40,366 nt of DNA from Aeromicrobium sp. (GCF_014378035.1 NZ_JACMOM010000231.1:1-40366), one strand, 5' to 3'; numbered from the stretch's first letter, positions 31,635 through 38,959 are shown. Numbers and translations: made by a program. The notes: a model not told the origin generated them from the sequence alone.

Positions 31635-32686
31635 GCCGAGTACCCAAGGGTGGACGCCGTCGCCTCGATGCCTCCACCCTCCCGGAGTACGACGTACCTA
31701 CCCGCAAACCCCGTATCAACTCTCCACGCACAGCGCAGCTGATCATGGCGGGGGTCTTCGTCGCTTGGGCCGTCGGGACGCTCGGGTCTGCCACCTCGCT
31801 GATCGAGGTGAGCGTTCCCTCGTGGGTCGAGCGACCGTCGGGCGCCCTGCTGATGATCGTCTTTGCCATCGGGCTCATCCAGCGCGGAGGTGGTCACCTC
31901 CGCATCTGGCTGCCCATGACCGCGGTGCTCGGCATCCTGGCGGCGACGCTGCAGACCAACCTCCTGCTCGCCGCCGCGGCCGCGGTGACGGCGGTGCTCG
32001 CCTCGGTGTGGGCTGTCCTGGTGACTCGGCCCGCCTCCTCGATCGTCGGGTCGATCCGCGAGTACGTCCTTGCCCTGGTCGTCGCGCTCAGCGGCACGCT
32101 CGGTGTCGCGGCGTGGAACGCGCCAGTCAACTACCAGCGCTTCAACCTCATCGTCGTCACGGTCGCGCTCAGCCTGGCCATCACCCTCGTGTGGAACCTT
32201 GGCGCCGGCCTGCATGGGCTCGGCAGGCAGAGCCTCGCCATCCTGCTCGGTGTCGCTGCCCTGCTCATGCTGGTACTCGTCTACAGCAGCTTCGTCCGCA
32301 CGCACGGATCGCAGTCGCTCGTACAGTTCTTCAGCGACCTCGTGATGTGGACCAGACGGACCTTCCACGGGGTGCCACGACCCGTCGAGGTGTTCATCGG
32401 GTTCCCAGCGCTGATTGTCGGGGTGTCCTTGCGTTCCAAGCGTCGTGAGGGTTGGTGGGTGCAGGTCTTCGCCGTCATCGGCACGGCCGTGCTGGCCACC
32501 TCCCTCGTCACGCCCGGGGCCTTCCCGACCTACATCGGCCTGTCGACGCTGTATTCGGCCATCCTCGGCCTGCTGGTCGGCCTGGTCGTGCGCAGCCGTG
32601 TCATGAAAGAGCGCTCCTCGCGGGCCGCGCGCACGATCGAGGAGGTCGCCCGTGTCGAGCCTCGCCGATTCTCTGCGCTGAAGTAG
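31631..32686 (+). CDS. multi-pass membrane protein of unknown function
   Basis: A 351-residue protein with a charged cytoplasmic N-terminus (about residues 1-33, including RRLDAST) and roughly nine predicted membrane helices, e.g. LIMAGVFVAWAVGTLG, LPMTAVLGILAATL, ALLMLVLVYSSF and FAVIGTAVLATSLV. It ends in a basic tail (RSRVMKERSSRAARTIEE). No transporter signature or catalytic motif is recognised. Its ATG overlaps the amidase stop by 4 nt, so it is co-translated with that gene. The tRNA promoter follows directly after its stop. Confidence 0.7.
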   Translation: MSRVPKGGRRRLDASTLPEYDVPTRKPRINSPRTAQLIMAGVFVAWAVGTLGSATSLIEVSVPSWVERPSGALLMIVFAIGLIQRGGGHLRIWLPMTAVLGILAATLQTNLLLAAAAAVTAVLASVWAVLVTRPASSIVGSIREYVLALVVALSGTLGVAAWNAPVNYQRFNLIVVTVALSLAITLVWNLGAGLHGLGRQSLAILLGVAALLMLVLVYSSFVRTHGSQSLVQFFSDLVMWTRRTFHGVPRPVEVFIGFPALIVGVSLRSKRREGWWVQVFAVIGTAVLATSLVTPGAFPTYIGLSTLYSAILGLLVGLVVRSRVMKERSSRAARTIEEVARVEPRRFSALK

Positions 32687-32689
32687 TGC

Positions 32690-32695
32690 CATAAT
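32690..32695 (+). promoter_or_regulatory. -10 box (CATAAT) for tRNA-Ser(UGA)
   Basis: CATAAT lies 33 nt before the mature tRNA 5' end, giving a short 5' leader for RNase P to remove. A clear -35 box is not visible. Confidence 0.4.
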
Positions 32696-32728
32696 CGACG
32701 CGGCGCAGTGCTTCGGTGCTGCCACCCA

Positions 32729-32817
32729 GGAGGGGTGCCGGAGCGGCCGATCGGAAGCGCCTTGAAAGCGCTCGCTGGCAGCAATGTCAGCCGCGGGTTC
32801 GAATCCCGCCCCCTCTG
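32729..32817 (+). tRNA. tRNA-Ser, anticodon UGA
   Basis: The acceptor GGAGGGG pairs with CCCCTCT (the 1-72 pair is G-U), and G73 is the serine discriminator. The anticodon stem AGCGC/GCGCT encloses the loop with TGA at 32763-32765. The long variable arm and the T arm GCGGG-TTCGAAT-CCCGC are intact. CCA is not encoded, so it must be added. It reads UCN serine codons, mainly UCA. A protein gene begins 5 nt after its 3' end. Confidence 0.95.
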
Positions 32818-32821
32818 CTTG

Positions 32822-33250
32822 ATGACCTATCGCCTCGACCGCCGCTTCGTGCTGCGTGCCATCGGCCTCAACCTGATCGTTGCCGGGGTCTCTGCCGCCC
32901 TGGCGTTCCTGCTGTCATTCGTGGGTGCGCTCGCATGGGTGTTCGGTGTCCTTGCCGTCATGGCGGTCCTGAATGCGCTTCGCGTCCTCGGCATGCCGCC
33001 GGTGGTGGCGAGGACCGACGCCAACGAGGTGCGGGTTGGTGGGTTCCTGACCGTCCGCCCCGTCCACGTGGCCTGGAGCAGCGTGGAGGACGCCACGACA
33101 GACGGCGGCCGCCTGTTCTTCGATCGTGTCGACGGGGAGGTGCTGGCGTTCCCGTTGGCGTACGTCGGCGGCCGGGCCGACGAGCTGGTTGTTGACGTCT
33201 ACCACCGGCTGAACACCGCCAACGGCTACCAACGCTTCGACCCGAGCTGA
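32822..33250 (+). CDS. small membrane protein with PH-like domain
   Basis: A 142-residue protein with two N-terminal membrane helices (about 12-30 and 34-55). A C-terminal soluble part, VVARTDANEVRVGGFLTVRPVHVAWSSVEDA and onward to LVVDVYHRLN, has the strand pattern of bacterial PH-like domains and ends in a helix. Function unknown. Its ATG lies only 5 nt beyond the discriminator base of tRNA-Ser(UGA) and has no room for a Shine-Dalgarno sequence outside the tRNA. It is probably made from an mRNA released by tRNA 3' processing, or from a promoter inside the tRNA gene. Confidence 0.7.
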   Translation: MTYRLDRRFVLRAIGLNLIVAGVSAALAFLLSFVGALAWVFGVLAVMAVLNALRVLGMPPVVARTDANEVRVGGFLTVRPVHVAWSSVEDATTDGGRLFFDRVDGEVLAFPLAYVGGRADELVVDVYHRLNTANGYQRFDPS

Positions 33251-33290
33251 CTTCCGTATCTTCACGAAGCGGAAGTAGTCGCCGCTTCGT
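33251..33290 (+). terminator. overlapping hairpins after the PH-like gene
   Basis: CTTCCG (33251-33256) can pair with CGGAAG (33270-33275), and ACGAAGCGG (33264-33272) with CCGCTTCGT (33282-33290). The pairings share bases and exclude each other. They begin directly after the stop codon and probably end this transcript; no T-tract is present. The rest of the gap to the next tRNA has one more small stem (CGTGCC/GGCACG). Confidence 0.4.
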
Positions 33291-33378
33291 ACGGGTCAGG
33301 AGAGGCAATCGGGAGTGATCTTTGGCCCGTGCCCCAGTCCGTGGCACGCCCGATTCGTCGAGTGCGGGTCGCGGTCGC

Positions 33379-33384
33379 TATTCT
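33379..33384 (+). promoter_or_regulatory. -10 box (TATTCT) for tRNA-Ser(GCU)
   Basis: TATTCT lies 30 nt before the mature tRNA start, a distance like that of the -10 box of the other tRNA-Ser. Confidence 0.4.
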
Positions 33385-33414
33385 GATCCGGTTGCCTGTT
33401 ACGACGGGCGGCGG

Positions 33415-33504
33415 GGAGGTGTCGCATAGTGGCCTAGTGCGCCCGCCTGCTAAGCGGGTTGAGGTTTAAACCTCTCGCGAGTTCAAATCTCGCCACCTCC
33501 GCCA
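33415..33504 (+). tRNA. tRNA-Ser, anticodon GCU
   Basis: The acceptor GGAGGTG pairs with CACCTCC; discriminator G is followed by an encoded CCA (33502-33504). The anticodon stem CCCGC/GCGGG encloses GCT at 33449-33451. There is a long variable arm and the T arm GCGAG-TTCAAAT-CTCGC. It reads AGC and AGU. Unlike tRNA-Ser(UGA) 0.6 kb upstream, its CCA is genomically encoded. Confidence 0.96.
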
Positions 33505-33527
33505 AAAACGCACGGAGCAAGACCAGG

Positions 33528-33556
33528 ATGACCAGCCACGTGACGTGGCTGGTCAT
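33528..33556. terminator. 29-bp palindrome downstream of tRNA-Ser(GCU)
   Basis: ATGACCAGCCACGT (33528-33541) and ACGTGGCTGGTCAT (33543-33556) are perfect 14-bp arms around one G. It lies 24 nt after the tRNA and probably forms its terminator hairpin, though only TCT follows. Confidence 0.55.
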
Positions 33557-33623
33557 TCTGCGAAGTGGCCAGGGGCGGAGCTGGCTCCGCTCTAGAGCGT
33601 GAACGGGCTGCGGGAGCATGAAA

Positions 33624-33644
33624 ACCAGCCACGTGACGTGGCTG
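33624..33644. repeat. second copy of the tRNA-proximal palindrome core
   Basis: The 21-nt sequence at 33531-33551 recurs exactly here, 93 nt downstream; its central CAGCCACGT/ACGTGGCTG is a 19-bp palindrome. Between the copies lie GCGGAG/CTCCGC (33575-33590) and the 12-bp palindrome CGCTCTAGAGCG (33588-33599). Confidence 0.7.
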
Positions 33645-33744
33645 AAGGGCACGACCGTGGCTCAGGTTGACCCCGTCGTCGACGTCCGCGGCGGATATCC
33701 CGGTTCGCCCCCTCCGCCCGTGGCAACTCCGACAGGATCAGTCC

Positions 33745-34536
33745 ATGCGTGTCCACCACCTGAGCTGCGGAAGCTTCAACCCTCCCACGATGTCCGGGCT
33801 GGTCTGTCACGTCCTGCTCTGTGAGTCCGACGAAGGGCTGGTCCTGGTCGACACCGGGCTCGGCCTCGAGGACTATCGCAACCCCGGCCCGCGCATGGGC
33901 CCGGTCGCCAAGATCCTGCGCCCGGTCGCCGATGAGTCGCTCACAGCGGTTCGCCAGGTCGAGGCGAGGGGCTACACCGTCGACGACGTCACCCACATCG
34001 TGCTGACACACATGGACTTCGACCACGTCGGCGGCCTGTCGGACTTCCCGAACGCCACGGTCCACACGACGGCCGACGAGCATGCTGCTGCCGTCACCGA
34101 CCCCGACTTCCTCGACAGACGGCGCTACAGGCCCGCTCAGCTCACCCATGGCCCGGCATTCACGATCCATGTAGGCAGGGGCGACGTCTGGCAGCACGAC
34201 CTCACGGGTCACGAGGTCGTCCCCGGGGTCACGATGATCCCGATGCCCGGCCACTCACGTGGCCACGCCGCGGTGGCTGTCGACGCCGGCGAGCGGGGCC
34301 TCCTGGTGCATGCGGGCGTCGCGGTCTTCGACGCCAGCTCGTACGCTGACGCGTCGCCGGCGGGCCGTCCCCTCGGGCGAATCGTCGCGATGCGTGCGTT
34401 CGAGAAGGTGGTCGGCCGTGACCGCAGGGCGATCAGGCGCAACCACCAGACGCTCCGCCGGCTCAACGACATCCACGGCATCACCGTCTTCCCCGCACAC
34501 GACAAACGCATGCTCCACGACCTGCAGGAGAGCTGA
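33745..34536 (+). CDS. metallo-beta-lactamase-fold hydrolase (lactonase-like)
   Basis: A 263-residue MBL-fold hydrolase. The metal motif HMDFDH (His89, Asp91, Asp93, His94) follows VTHIVLT, and the later ligands are in MPGHSRGHAAV and in FPAHD near the C-terminus. The opening GLVCHVLLCESDEGLVLVDTGLG is common to N-acyl-homoserine lactonases and related enzymes, so a lactone or ester substrate is plausible but unproven. The start is at MRVHHLSCGSF; a CAGGAT hexamer lies 6 nt upstream, a variant of the leaderless pattern. A longer frame runs back into the palindrome region and is rejected. Confidence 0.87.
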   Translation: MRVHHLSCGSFNPPTMSGLVCHVLLCESDEGLVLVDTGLGLEDYRNPGPRMGPVAKILRPVADESLTAVRQVEARGYTVDDVTHIVLTHMDFDHVGGLSDFPNATVHTTADEHAAAVTDPDFLDRRRYRPAQLTHGPAFTIHVGRGDVWQHDLTGHEVVPGVTMIPMPGHSRGHAAVAVDAGERGLLVHAGVAVFDASSYADASPAGRPLGRIVAMRAFEKVVGRDRRAIRRNHQTLRRLNDIHGITVFPAHDKRMLHDLQES

Positions 34537-34643
34537 TGGGACGCGACCGCGTCGTGGTGCTTGCCGAGGACTGAAGCGCCCCGCTGGAGTGCGCTCCACC
34601 GTGAGTCCTCACACAGAAGATGCAATCCGGACGGAGTCTCCGG

Positions 34644-34649
34644 TAAGAT
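34644..34649 (+). promoter_or_regulatory. -10 box (TAAGAT) of the second DHA2 transporter
   Basis: TAAGAT implies a leader of about 47 nt before the GTG at 34703. It is flanked by an imperfect inverted repeat (TGCAATCC at 34621-34628 and GGTTGCA at 34651-34657) that could bind a regulator, although no regulator gene is adjacent. Confidence 0.4.
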
Positions 34650-34702
34650 TGGTTGCACGAGGCAATCGCTTCGTCCCCATCGTCTTTTCGAGAGATTTCT
34701 CT

Positions 34703-36148
34703 GTGCCTTCGTCGAACCGCCGCACCCACTACTGGTTGACCTTCGCCGTTCTGGCGTTGGCCGTCTCGTCCTTCTCGCTCATGCAGTCGCTCACGATCCC
34801 CGTGCTGACCGAGATCGAAACCACGCTGCACACCGATCAGAACACCGTTACCTGGGTGCTCACCGCCTACCTCCTCTCGGCATCCGTGTTCACCCCGATC
34901 GTGGGCCGCCTCGGCGACTCGCTCGGCAAGCAGCGGATGCTCGTGCTCTCGCTGGTAGCCCTCGCGGCAGGCTCGCTCCTCGCCGCCCTCGCCACGAGCA
35001 TCGGCGTCCTGATCGTGGCCCGCATCATCCAGGGCATCGGCGGTGGCGTCCTGCCTCTGGCTTTCGGCATCATCCGCGATGAGTTCCCGCACCACAAGGT
35101 TGGTGGCGCCGTCAGCGTCGTCTCATCCCTCCTCGCGGTCGGCTTCGGCGCAGGTATCGTCCTCGCCGGCCCGATCGTCTCCGGGCTCGGCTACCACTGG
35201 CTCTTCTGGCTCCCCTTCATCGTGACGCTGGTCGCGGCGATCGCGGCCATCACCGTCGTCCCGGAGTCGCCGGTCCGCACCCCTGGGCGTATCTCGGTCC
35301 TGCCCGCGTTGCTGCTGTCCGGCTGGCTCGTGGCGCTGCTGCTCGCGCTCAGCGAGGCGCCCAAGTGGGGCTGGGGATCGCCGCGCACGATCGGCCTGCT
35401 CGTGCTCGCCGCCGTCCTCTTCGCCACGTGGGTCAGGGTTGAGCTGCGGGCCTCCGTACCGCTCATCGACATGCAGATGATGCGACGGCCGGGCGTCTGG
35501 ACGACCAACCTCGTCGCCCTGCTCGTGGGCGTCGGCATGTACGCATCGTTCGGCTTCATCCCGCAGTTCAACCAGACCCCCAGCTCGGCCGGCTACGGCT
35601 TCGGCTCCTCCGTGACCGAGTCGGGCCTGCTGATGCTGCCGTCTGCGGTCGCCACCTTCCTCACCGGACTCGTCGCGGCCCGGATCGCCCGCCGGGTGGG
35701 CCCCAAGGCTGTGGTCGTCTTCGGAGCCGCCCTCGGTTCGGCCGGGATGTTCATGCTGGCCTTCGCCCATGACGAGAAGTGGCAGGTCGCCGTCTCCAAC
35801 GGCATCGTCGGTCTCGGCATCGGACTTGCGTTCGCCTGCCTCGCCGGGCTCATCGTCGCTGCTGTTCCTCCCGAGCAGACCGGTGTGGCGAGCGGCATGA
35901 ACGCCAACATCCGCACCATCGGCGGATCGATCGGCACCGCCGTCATGGCGAGCATCGTCACGGCCCAGTTCCTGCCCGACGGCTTCCCGCGCGAGGTCGG
36001 CTACACCGCCGGATTCATCGTGCTCGGTGGCGCCCTGCTCCTGGCGGCTTTCGCGGGCCTCGCGATCCCGTCGATGACCGGCGACGAGCTGGAGGATCGG
36101 CTCGAGGCCGAGCCTACGGAGAAGAGCTCGCAGCTGATTCGCGCCTGA
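34703..36148 (+). CDS. MFS transporter, DHA2 family
   Basis: A 481-residue major facilitator protein with 14 predicted membrane segments. The start is the GTG of VPSSNRRTHYW, with GAGAGA (34690-34695) upstream; the much longer open frame begins inside the MBL gene and is not coding there. Features include LTEIETTLHTDQNTVTWVLTAYLLSASVF, motif A GRLGDSLGKQRMLV, motif C-like GFGAGIVLAGPIVSGLG, and a cytoplasmic tail. Probably a proton-driven drug or metabolite exporter with unknown substrate. Unlike the first DHA2 exporter it has no adjacent regulator gene. Confidence 0.9.
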   Translation: MPSSNRRTHYWLTFAVLALAVSSFSLMQSLTIPVLTEIETTLHTDQNTVTWVLTAYLLSASVFTPIVGRLGDSLGKQRMLVLSLVALAAGSLLAALATSIGVLIVARIIQGIGGGVLPLAFGIIRDEFPHHKVGGAVSVVSSLLAVGFGAGIVLAGPIVSGLGYHWLFWLPFIVTLVAAIAAITVVPESPVRTPGRISVLPALLLSGWLVALLLALSEAPKWGWGSPRTIGLLVLAAVLFATWVRVELRASVPLIDMQMMRRPGVWTTNLVALLVGVGMYASFGFIPQFNQTPSSAGYGFGSSVTESGLLMLPSAVATFLTGLVAARIARRVGPKAVVVFGAALGSAGMFMLAFAHDEKWQVAVSNGIVGLGIGLAFACLAGLIVAAVPPEQTGVASGMNANIRTIGGSIGTAVMASIVTAQFLPDGFPREVGYTAGFIVLGGALLLAAFAGLAIPSMTGDELEDRLEAEPTEKSSQLIRA

Positions 36149-36172
36149 CCGGCAGGCCTCCGTGCCACGATC

Positions 36173-36178
36173 TACACT
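36173..36178 (+). promoter_or_regulatory. -10 box (TACACT) of a leaderless small-protein gene
   Basis: TACACT plus 6 nt leads to the ATG at 36185. The match supports translation of this 86-codon gene. Confidence 0.6.
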
Positions 36179-36184
36179 CGCGGG

Positions 36185-36445
36185 ATGGCCCTCACCGACA
36201 CGCTCTTTCGTGACACGTCAGGAAGATTGGTCCTGTTCCAGGCGCCGAACGCCGCGATCTGGGTCTTCATCGGTGCCACGCTCCTGCGGCTGAGCCCGTA
36301 CGACGCGCGCGACGCCGAGCTCCGCTGGATCGGGTCCGGTGCGCTCATCGTGTGGGCCTTGGACGAGCTGGTTCGCGGCGCGACCCCGTTCCGCCGGTTG
36401 CTCGGCGTGGTCGTCCTAGCGTGGCAGCTCGTCCGACTGTTCTAA
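36185..36445 (+). CDS. small two-helix membrane protein, unknown function
   Basis: An 86-residue protein with hydrophobic segments at about residues 23-37 (AAIWVFIGATLLRL) and 50-60, plus a C-terminal LLGVVVLAWQLVRLF. I do not recognise a family. A leaderless promoter directly upstream and ordinary codon use support it as real. Its stop TAA overlaps the stop of the convergent glycerophosphotransferase gene, with the two genes sharing 4 bases. Confidence 0.65.
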   Translation: MALTDTLFRDTSGRLVLFQAPNAAIWVFIGATLLRLSPYDARDAELRWIGSGALIVWALDELVRGATPFRRLLGVVVLAWQLVRLF

Positions 36446-37803
36446 GCACCCGCGAGCTCGACGATGAGGTCCATGAATCGTCGGGCCGGGTCGGCGCGAT
36501 CGGCCCCACCAAGGTAGTAGTCCGCACGCTCGGCCCGCGACGAGGCGAGCGGATCGTCGCCCAGCGCTGCATCGGGCGCTGCGCCCAACCCCACGAGGTC
36601 GCGGTCGATCACGTAGGCCGCCTCCGCGGTGGGGTGTGAGGCACGAAACGCTTCCGGGTCGGTGTGCTGGGCGGCGTACATGACCAACGGCTTGCCGCTG
36701 GCCATGAAGTCGACGACGATGCCCGACACGTCCGACACCATGGCGTCGACGGAGTTGAAGGCCGTGATGAGCGGCTCGGCCATCGCTGCTGCACCCCAGC
36801 GGTGGAGCTTCCCGGAGGCGGCTGCATGAGCCTGCAGCATCGCGTCGACGTGCGCAATCATCGCCTCGGCCGCGACGTGGTTCTGCCCGGCGAAGTGGCG
36901 CCTGAACACGACGGTGCACCCTCGGTCGAGCAGAGCTTGGACGATGCTGTCGGCGACCAGTAGTGATGACACGTTCAGGGCATCGTCGGCGTGGCGCCAG
37001 GTTGGAGCGTAGAGCACCGTGGCGGGGGTCGGTATCGCCGAGCCGGCAGGCTTGATGCCCTCGGTCTGCGGTCGGCCGATGACGCGGATCCGCTCGGGGG
37101 GAATGGTGAGGCCCGATGCCTTGAACCGGTCGATCGCCGCCTGCCCGGCCACCGCGACGAGGTCGTACTGCAGCACCCGCTCCGACGCGCTCAGCGGCTT
37201 GTCGCTGTCGCCGTGGCCGAGGAAGACATGCGTGGCCGCCGAGGTCGCGATGACGTCGGCGTTGGCAGCAGCCCCGTGCGGGTAGAGAGCACCTCGGACG
37301 GTGGTCGGGATGGCGCCCTGAACGATCGGGGTGTCGTACATCGCGGCGAGCTCGTGGAAGAGGGCAGGGGTGCGGGCGACGATGCACCACGGCACGTCGG
37401 TGCGGTCGATCCACGGCGACCACATGCCGATGTGGACGCCGACTTTTCCGGCGTAGGGAACGGCGATGCGGGGCGCGTACTGGTCGATAGCGGTTTGGAC
37501 GCCGGAGCATCCCCGGGCGTGACGATGGATCACGACGGTCATCACGGTGAGCGCTGCCGCGCCGGCCACGGCGACCACGAGTGCGACGAAGGGGGCCTGG
37601 ACGATGACGAGCACCACCACCGCGATTACGTCGATCGCGGCACCTGCGGCCCACGCCCGGAGGCGGATCAGGGGCGTCGTGGAGACCTCCTCCGGCTGCC
37701 CCGGGAAGTGCGCGGCGAGCGGCGGCCTGGCGCGTGCGCTGCTGCGGGCGACGCCGCCGGTCGCGAGACCCGCGACGAGAACCAGGAGCGCGGCGACGAT
37801 CAC
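36442..37803 (-). CDS. CDP-glycerol glycerophosphotransferase family protein
   Basis: A 453-residue protein. An N-terminal membrane helix (about 2-20) and another hairpin (about 52-90) anchor it to the cytoplasmic face. The remainder is the GT-B-like catalytic region of the TagF/TarF type: VLYAPTWR (about residue 267), VVFRRHF, and AMVSDVSGIVVDFMASGKPLVMYA with the characteristic SDxSxxxxD. Such enzymes transfer glycerol-phosphate from CDP-glycerol to a growing wall teichoic-acid or similar polymer. No other teichoic-acid gene is present here, so the acceptor is unknown. The GTG start is set by a TAGAGT box 6 nt upstream. Confidence 0.87.
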   Translation of the reverse strand: MIVAALLVLVAGLATGGVARSSARARPPLAAHFPGQPEEVSTTPLIRLRAWAAGAAIDVIAVVVLVIVQAPFVALVVAVAGAAALTVMTVVIHRHARGCSGVQTAIDQYAPRIAVPYAGKVGVHIGMWSPWIDRTDVPWCIVARTPALFHELAAMYDTPIVQGAIPTTVRGALYPHGAAANADVIATSAATHVFLGHGDSDKPLSASERVLQYDLVAVAGQAAIDRFKASGLTIPPERIRVIGRPQTEGIKPAGSAIPTPATVLYAPTWRHADDALNVSSLLVADSIVQALLDRGCTVVFRRHFAGQNHVAAEAMIAHVDAMLQAHAAASGKLHRWGAAAMAEPLITAFNSVDAMVSDVSGIVVDFMASGKPLVMYAAQHTDPEAFRASHPTAEAAYVIDRDLVGLGAAPDAALGDDPLASSRAERADYYLGGADRADPARRFMDLIVELAGA

Positions 37804-37809
37804 GGCACG

Positions 37810-37815
37810 ACTCTA
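37810..37815 (-). promoter_or_regulatory. -10 box (TAGAGT) of the leaderless glycerophosphotransferase gene
   Basis: On the minus strand TAGAGT is 6 nt from the GTG at 37803-37801. The remaining divergent gap (37816-38007) shows no other clear site. Confidence 0.55.
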
Positions 37816-38007
37816 GGCGACGCGGAGGTGACCACGAGCGCGGAACACCGTGCGCCGACCCGGCGTTGACACCGGCATGACGGATGTCGGCCTTTTCTCC
37901 TTCGGTCACGACCAGCGTGTGCCGGGGTCTGCGACCCGGACATGCTCATACGTGCTGCTGGCGGGCCCGACCAATCAGCGACCGATCACCATCGAGAGGG
38001 AAAACTC

Positions 38008-38940
38008 ATGACCATCACCCAGGCACGAGCTGTGCGGTTCGACCACTACGGCGACCGTGACGTCCTGCATGTCGTCGACATCGAGATCCCGAAACCCTCC
38101 GGCGGGGAGGTGCTGGTGCAGGTGCGTGCCGCAGGCATCAACCCCGGCGAGGCTGCCATCCGGTCCGGTGCGATGGACGCGATGTCCCCATCGACGTTCC
38201 CGTCCGGGCAGGGCAGCGACCTCGCCGGCGTCGTGACCGCGGTCGGCGACGCCGTGACCGACTTTGCGGTGGGTGATGAGGTGCTCGGCTTCTCGTGGAC
38301 CCGGTCGAGCCACGCCACTCACGCCGTGGTGCCGGTCGGCCAGCTGATCGCCAAGCCGGCCGCGCTCAGCTGGCCGGTCGCGGGGGCGTTGTACGTCGCG
38401 GCCTGCACTGCGTGGGCCGCGGTCAACGCGATCGACCCGAAGCCCGGCGAGACCGTCGCCGTCTCGGCGGCCGCCGGAGGCGTCGGCTCACTTGTCGTGC
38501 AGCTGCTCAGGACCCGCAACGCGAAGGTGCTGGGTATCGCGTCCCCGAGCAACGCAGACTGGCTGACTGCCCAAGGAGCGACACCGGTGTCGTACGGCAG
38601 CGGGCTCGCCGACGACCTTCGGGCAGCGGCCCCGGACGGCATCGACGCATTCATCGACCTCTTCGGCCCCGAGTACGTGCACCTGGCAGTCGACCTCGGC
38701 ATCGCGCCTGACCGGATCGAGACGATCATCGCGTTTGAGGCCGCGGCCGAGATCGGTGCCAAGAGCGACGGAAGCGGCGGCGCCTCGACTCGGGAGGTGC
38801 TCACCGCGATGGCGACTCTGCTGGCTGATGGCACGATCGAGATGCCGATCGCCGCGACCTATCCGCTGGAAGAGGTGCGGGACGCCTACGCCGAGCTCGA
38901 GCAGCGCCATACCCGGGGCAAGATCGTCCTCGTTCCCTAG
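38008..38940 (+). CDS. medium-chain dehydrogenase/reductase (quinone-oxidoreductase-like)
   Basis: A 310-residue MDR-superfamily enzyme. It begins ARAVRFDHYGDRDVLHVVDIEIPKP and has the substrate-side AAGINPGEAAIRSGAM, the GQGSDLAGVVTAVG turn, and the dinucleotide-binding AVSAAAGGVGSLVVQLLR. No zinc-binding GHE motif is present, so it is an NADP-dependent, zinc-independent reductase rather than an alcohol dehydrogenase. Substrate unknown. A conventional GAGAGGGAAAA ribosome binding site precedes the ATG; an upstream in-frame ATG (37942) lacks one. It converges on pckG across a strong shared hairpin. Confidence 0.87.
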   Translation: MTITQARAVRFDHYGDRDVLHVVDIEIPKPSGGEVLVQVRAAGINPGEAAIRSGAMDAMSPSTFPSGQGSDLAGVVTAVGDAVTDFAVGDEVLGFSWTRSSHATHAVVPVGQLIAKPAALSWPVAGALYVAACTAWAAVNAIDPKPGETVAVSAAAGGVGSLVVQLLRTRNAKVLGIASPSNADWLTAQGATPVSYGSGLADDLRAAAPDGIDAFIDLFGPEYVHLAVDLGIAPDRIETIIAFEAAAEIGAKSDGSGGASTREVLTAMATLLADGTIEMPIAATYPLEEVRDAYAELEQRHTRGKIVLVP

Positions 38941-38959
38941 AACGATTGAGCGGGGACAA

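Noticed and set aside
32708-32821. In-frame extension of the PH-like protein through tRNA-Ser(UGA)
   Set aside because: The extension would translate the tRNA itself; the tRNA is complete and the protein begins sensibly after it.
33505-33666. Integrated element or attachment site at tRNA-Ser(GCU)
   Set aside because: No integrase, transposase or duplicated tRNA 3' end is visible, and the downstream genes have ordinary composition. The palindromes are reported as a separate observation only.
34259-34702. N-terminal extension of the second DHA2 transporter through the MBL gene
   Set aside because: The first 148 codons lie inside the MBL-hydrolase gene in another frame and have no membrane-protein character. 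A GTG with a ribosome binding site at 34703 fits the transporter start.
36416-37909. 497-codon frame on the minus strand overlapping the glycerophosphotransferase gene
   Set aside because: Its translation is dominated by arginine and proline without any motif. The other frame gives a recognisable CDP-glycerol glycerophosphotransferase with a matching leaderless promoter.
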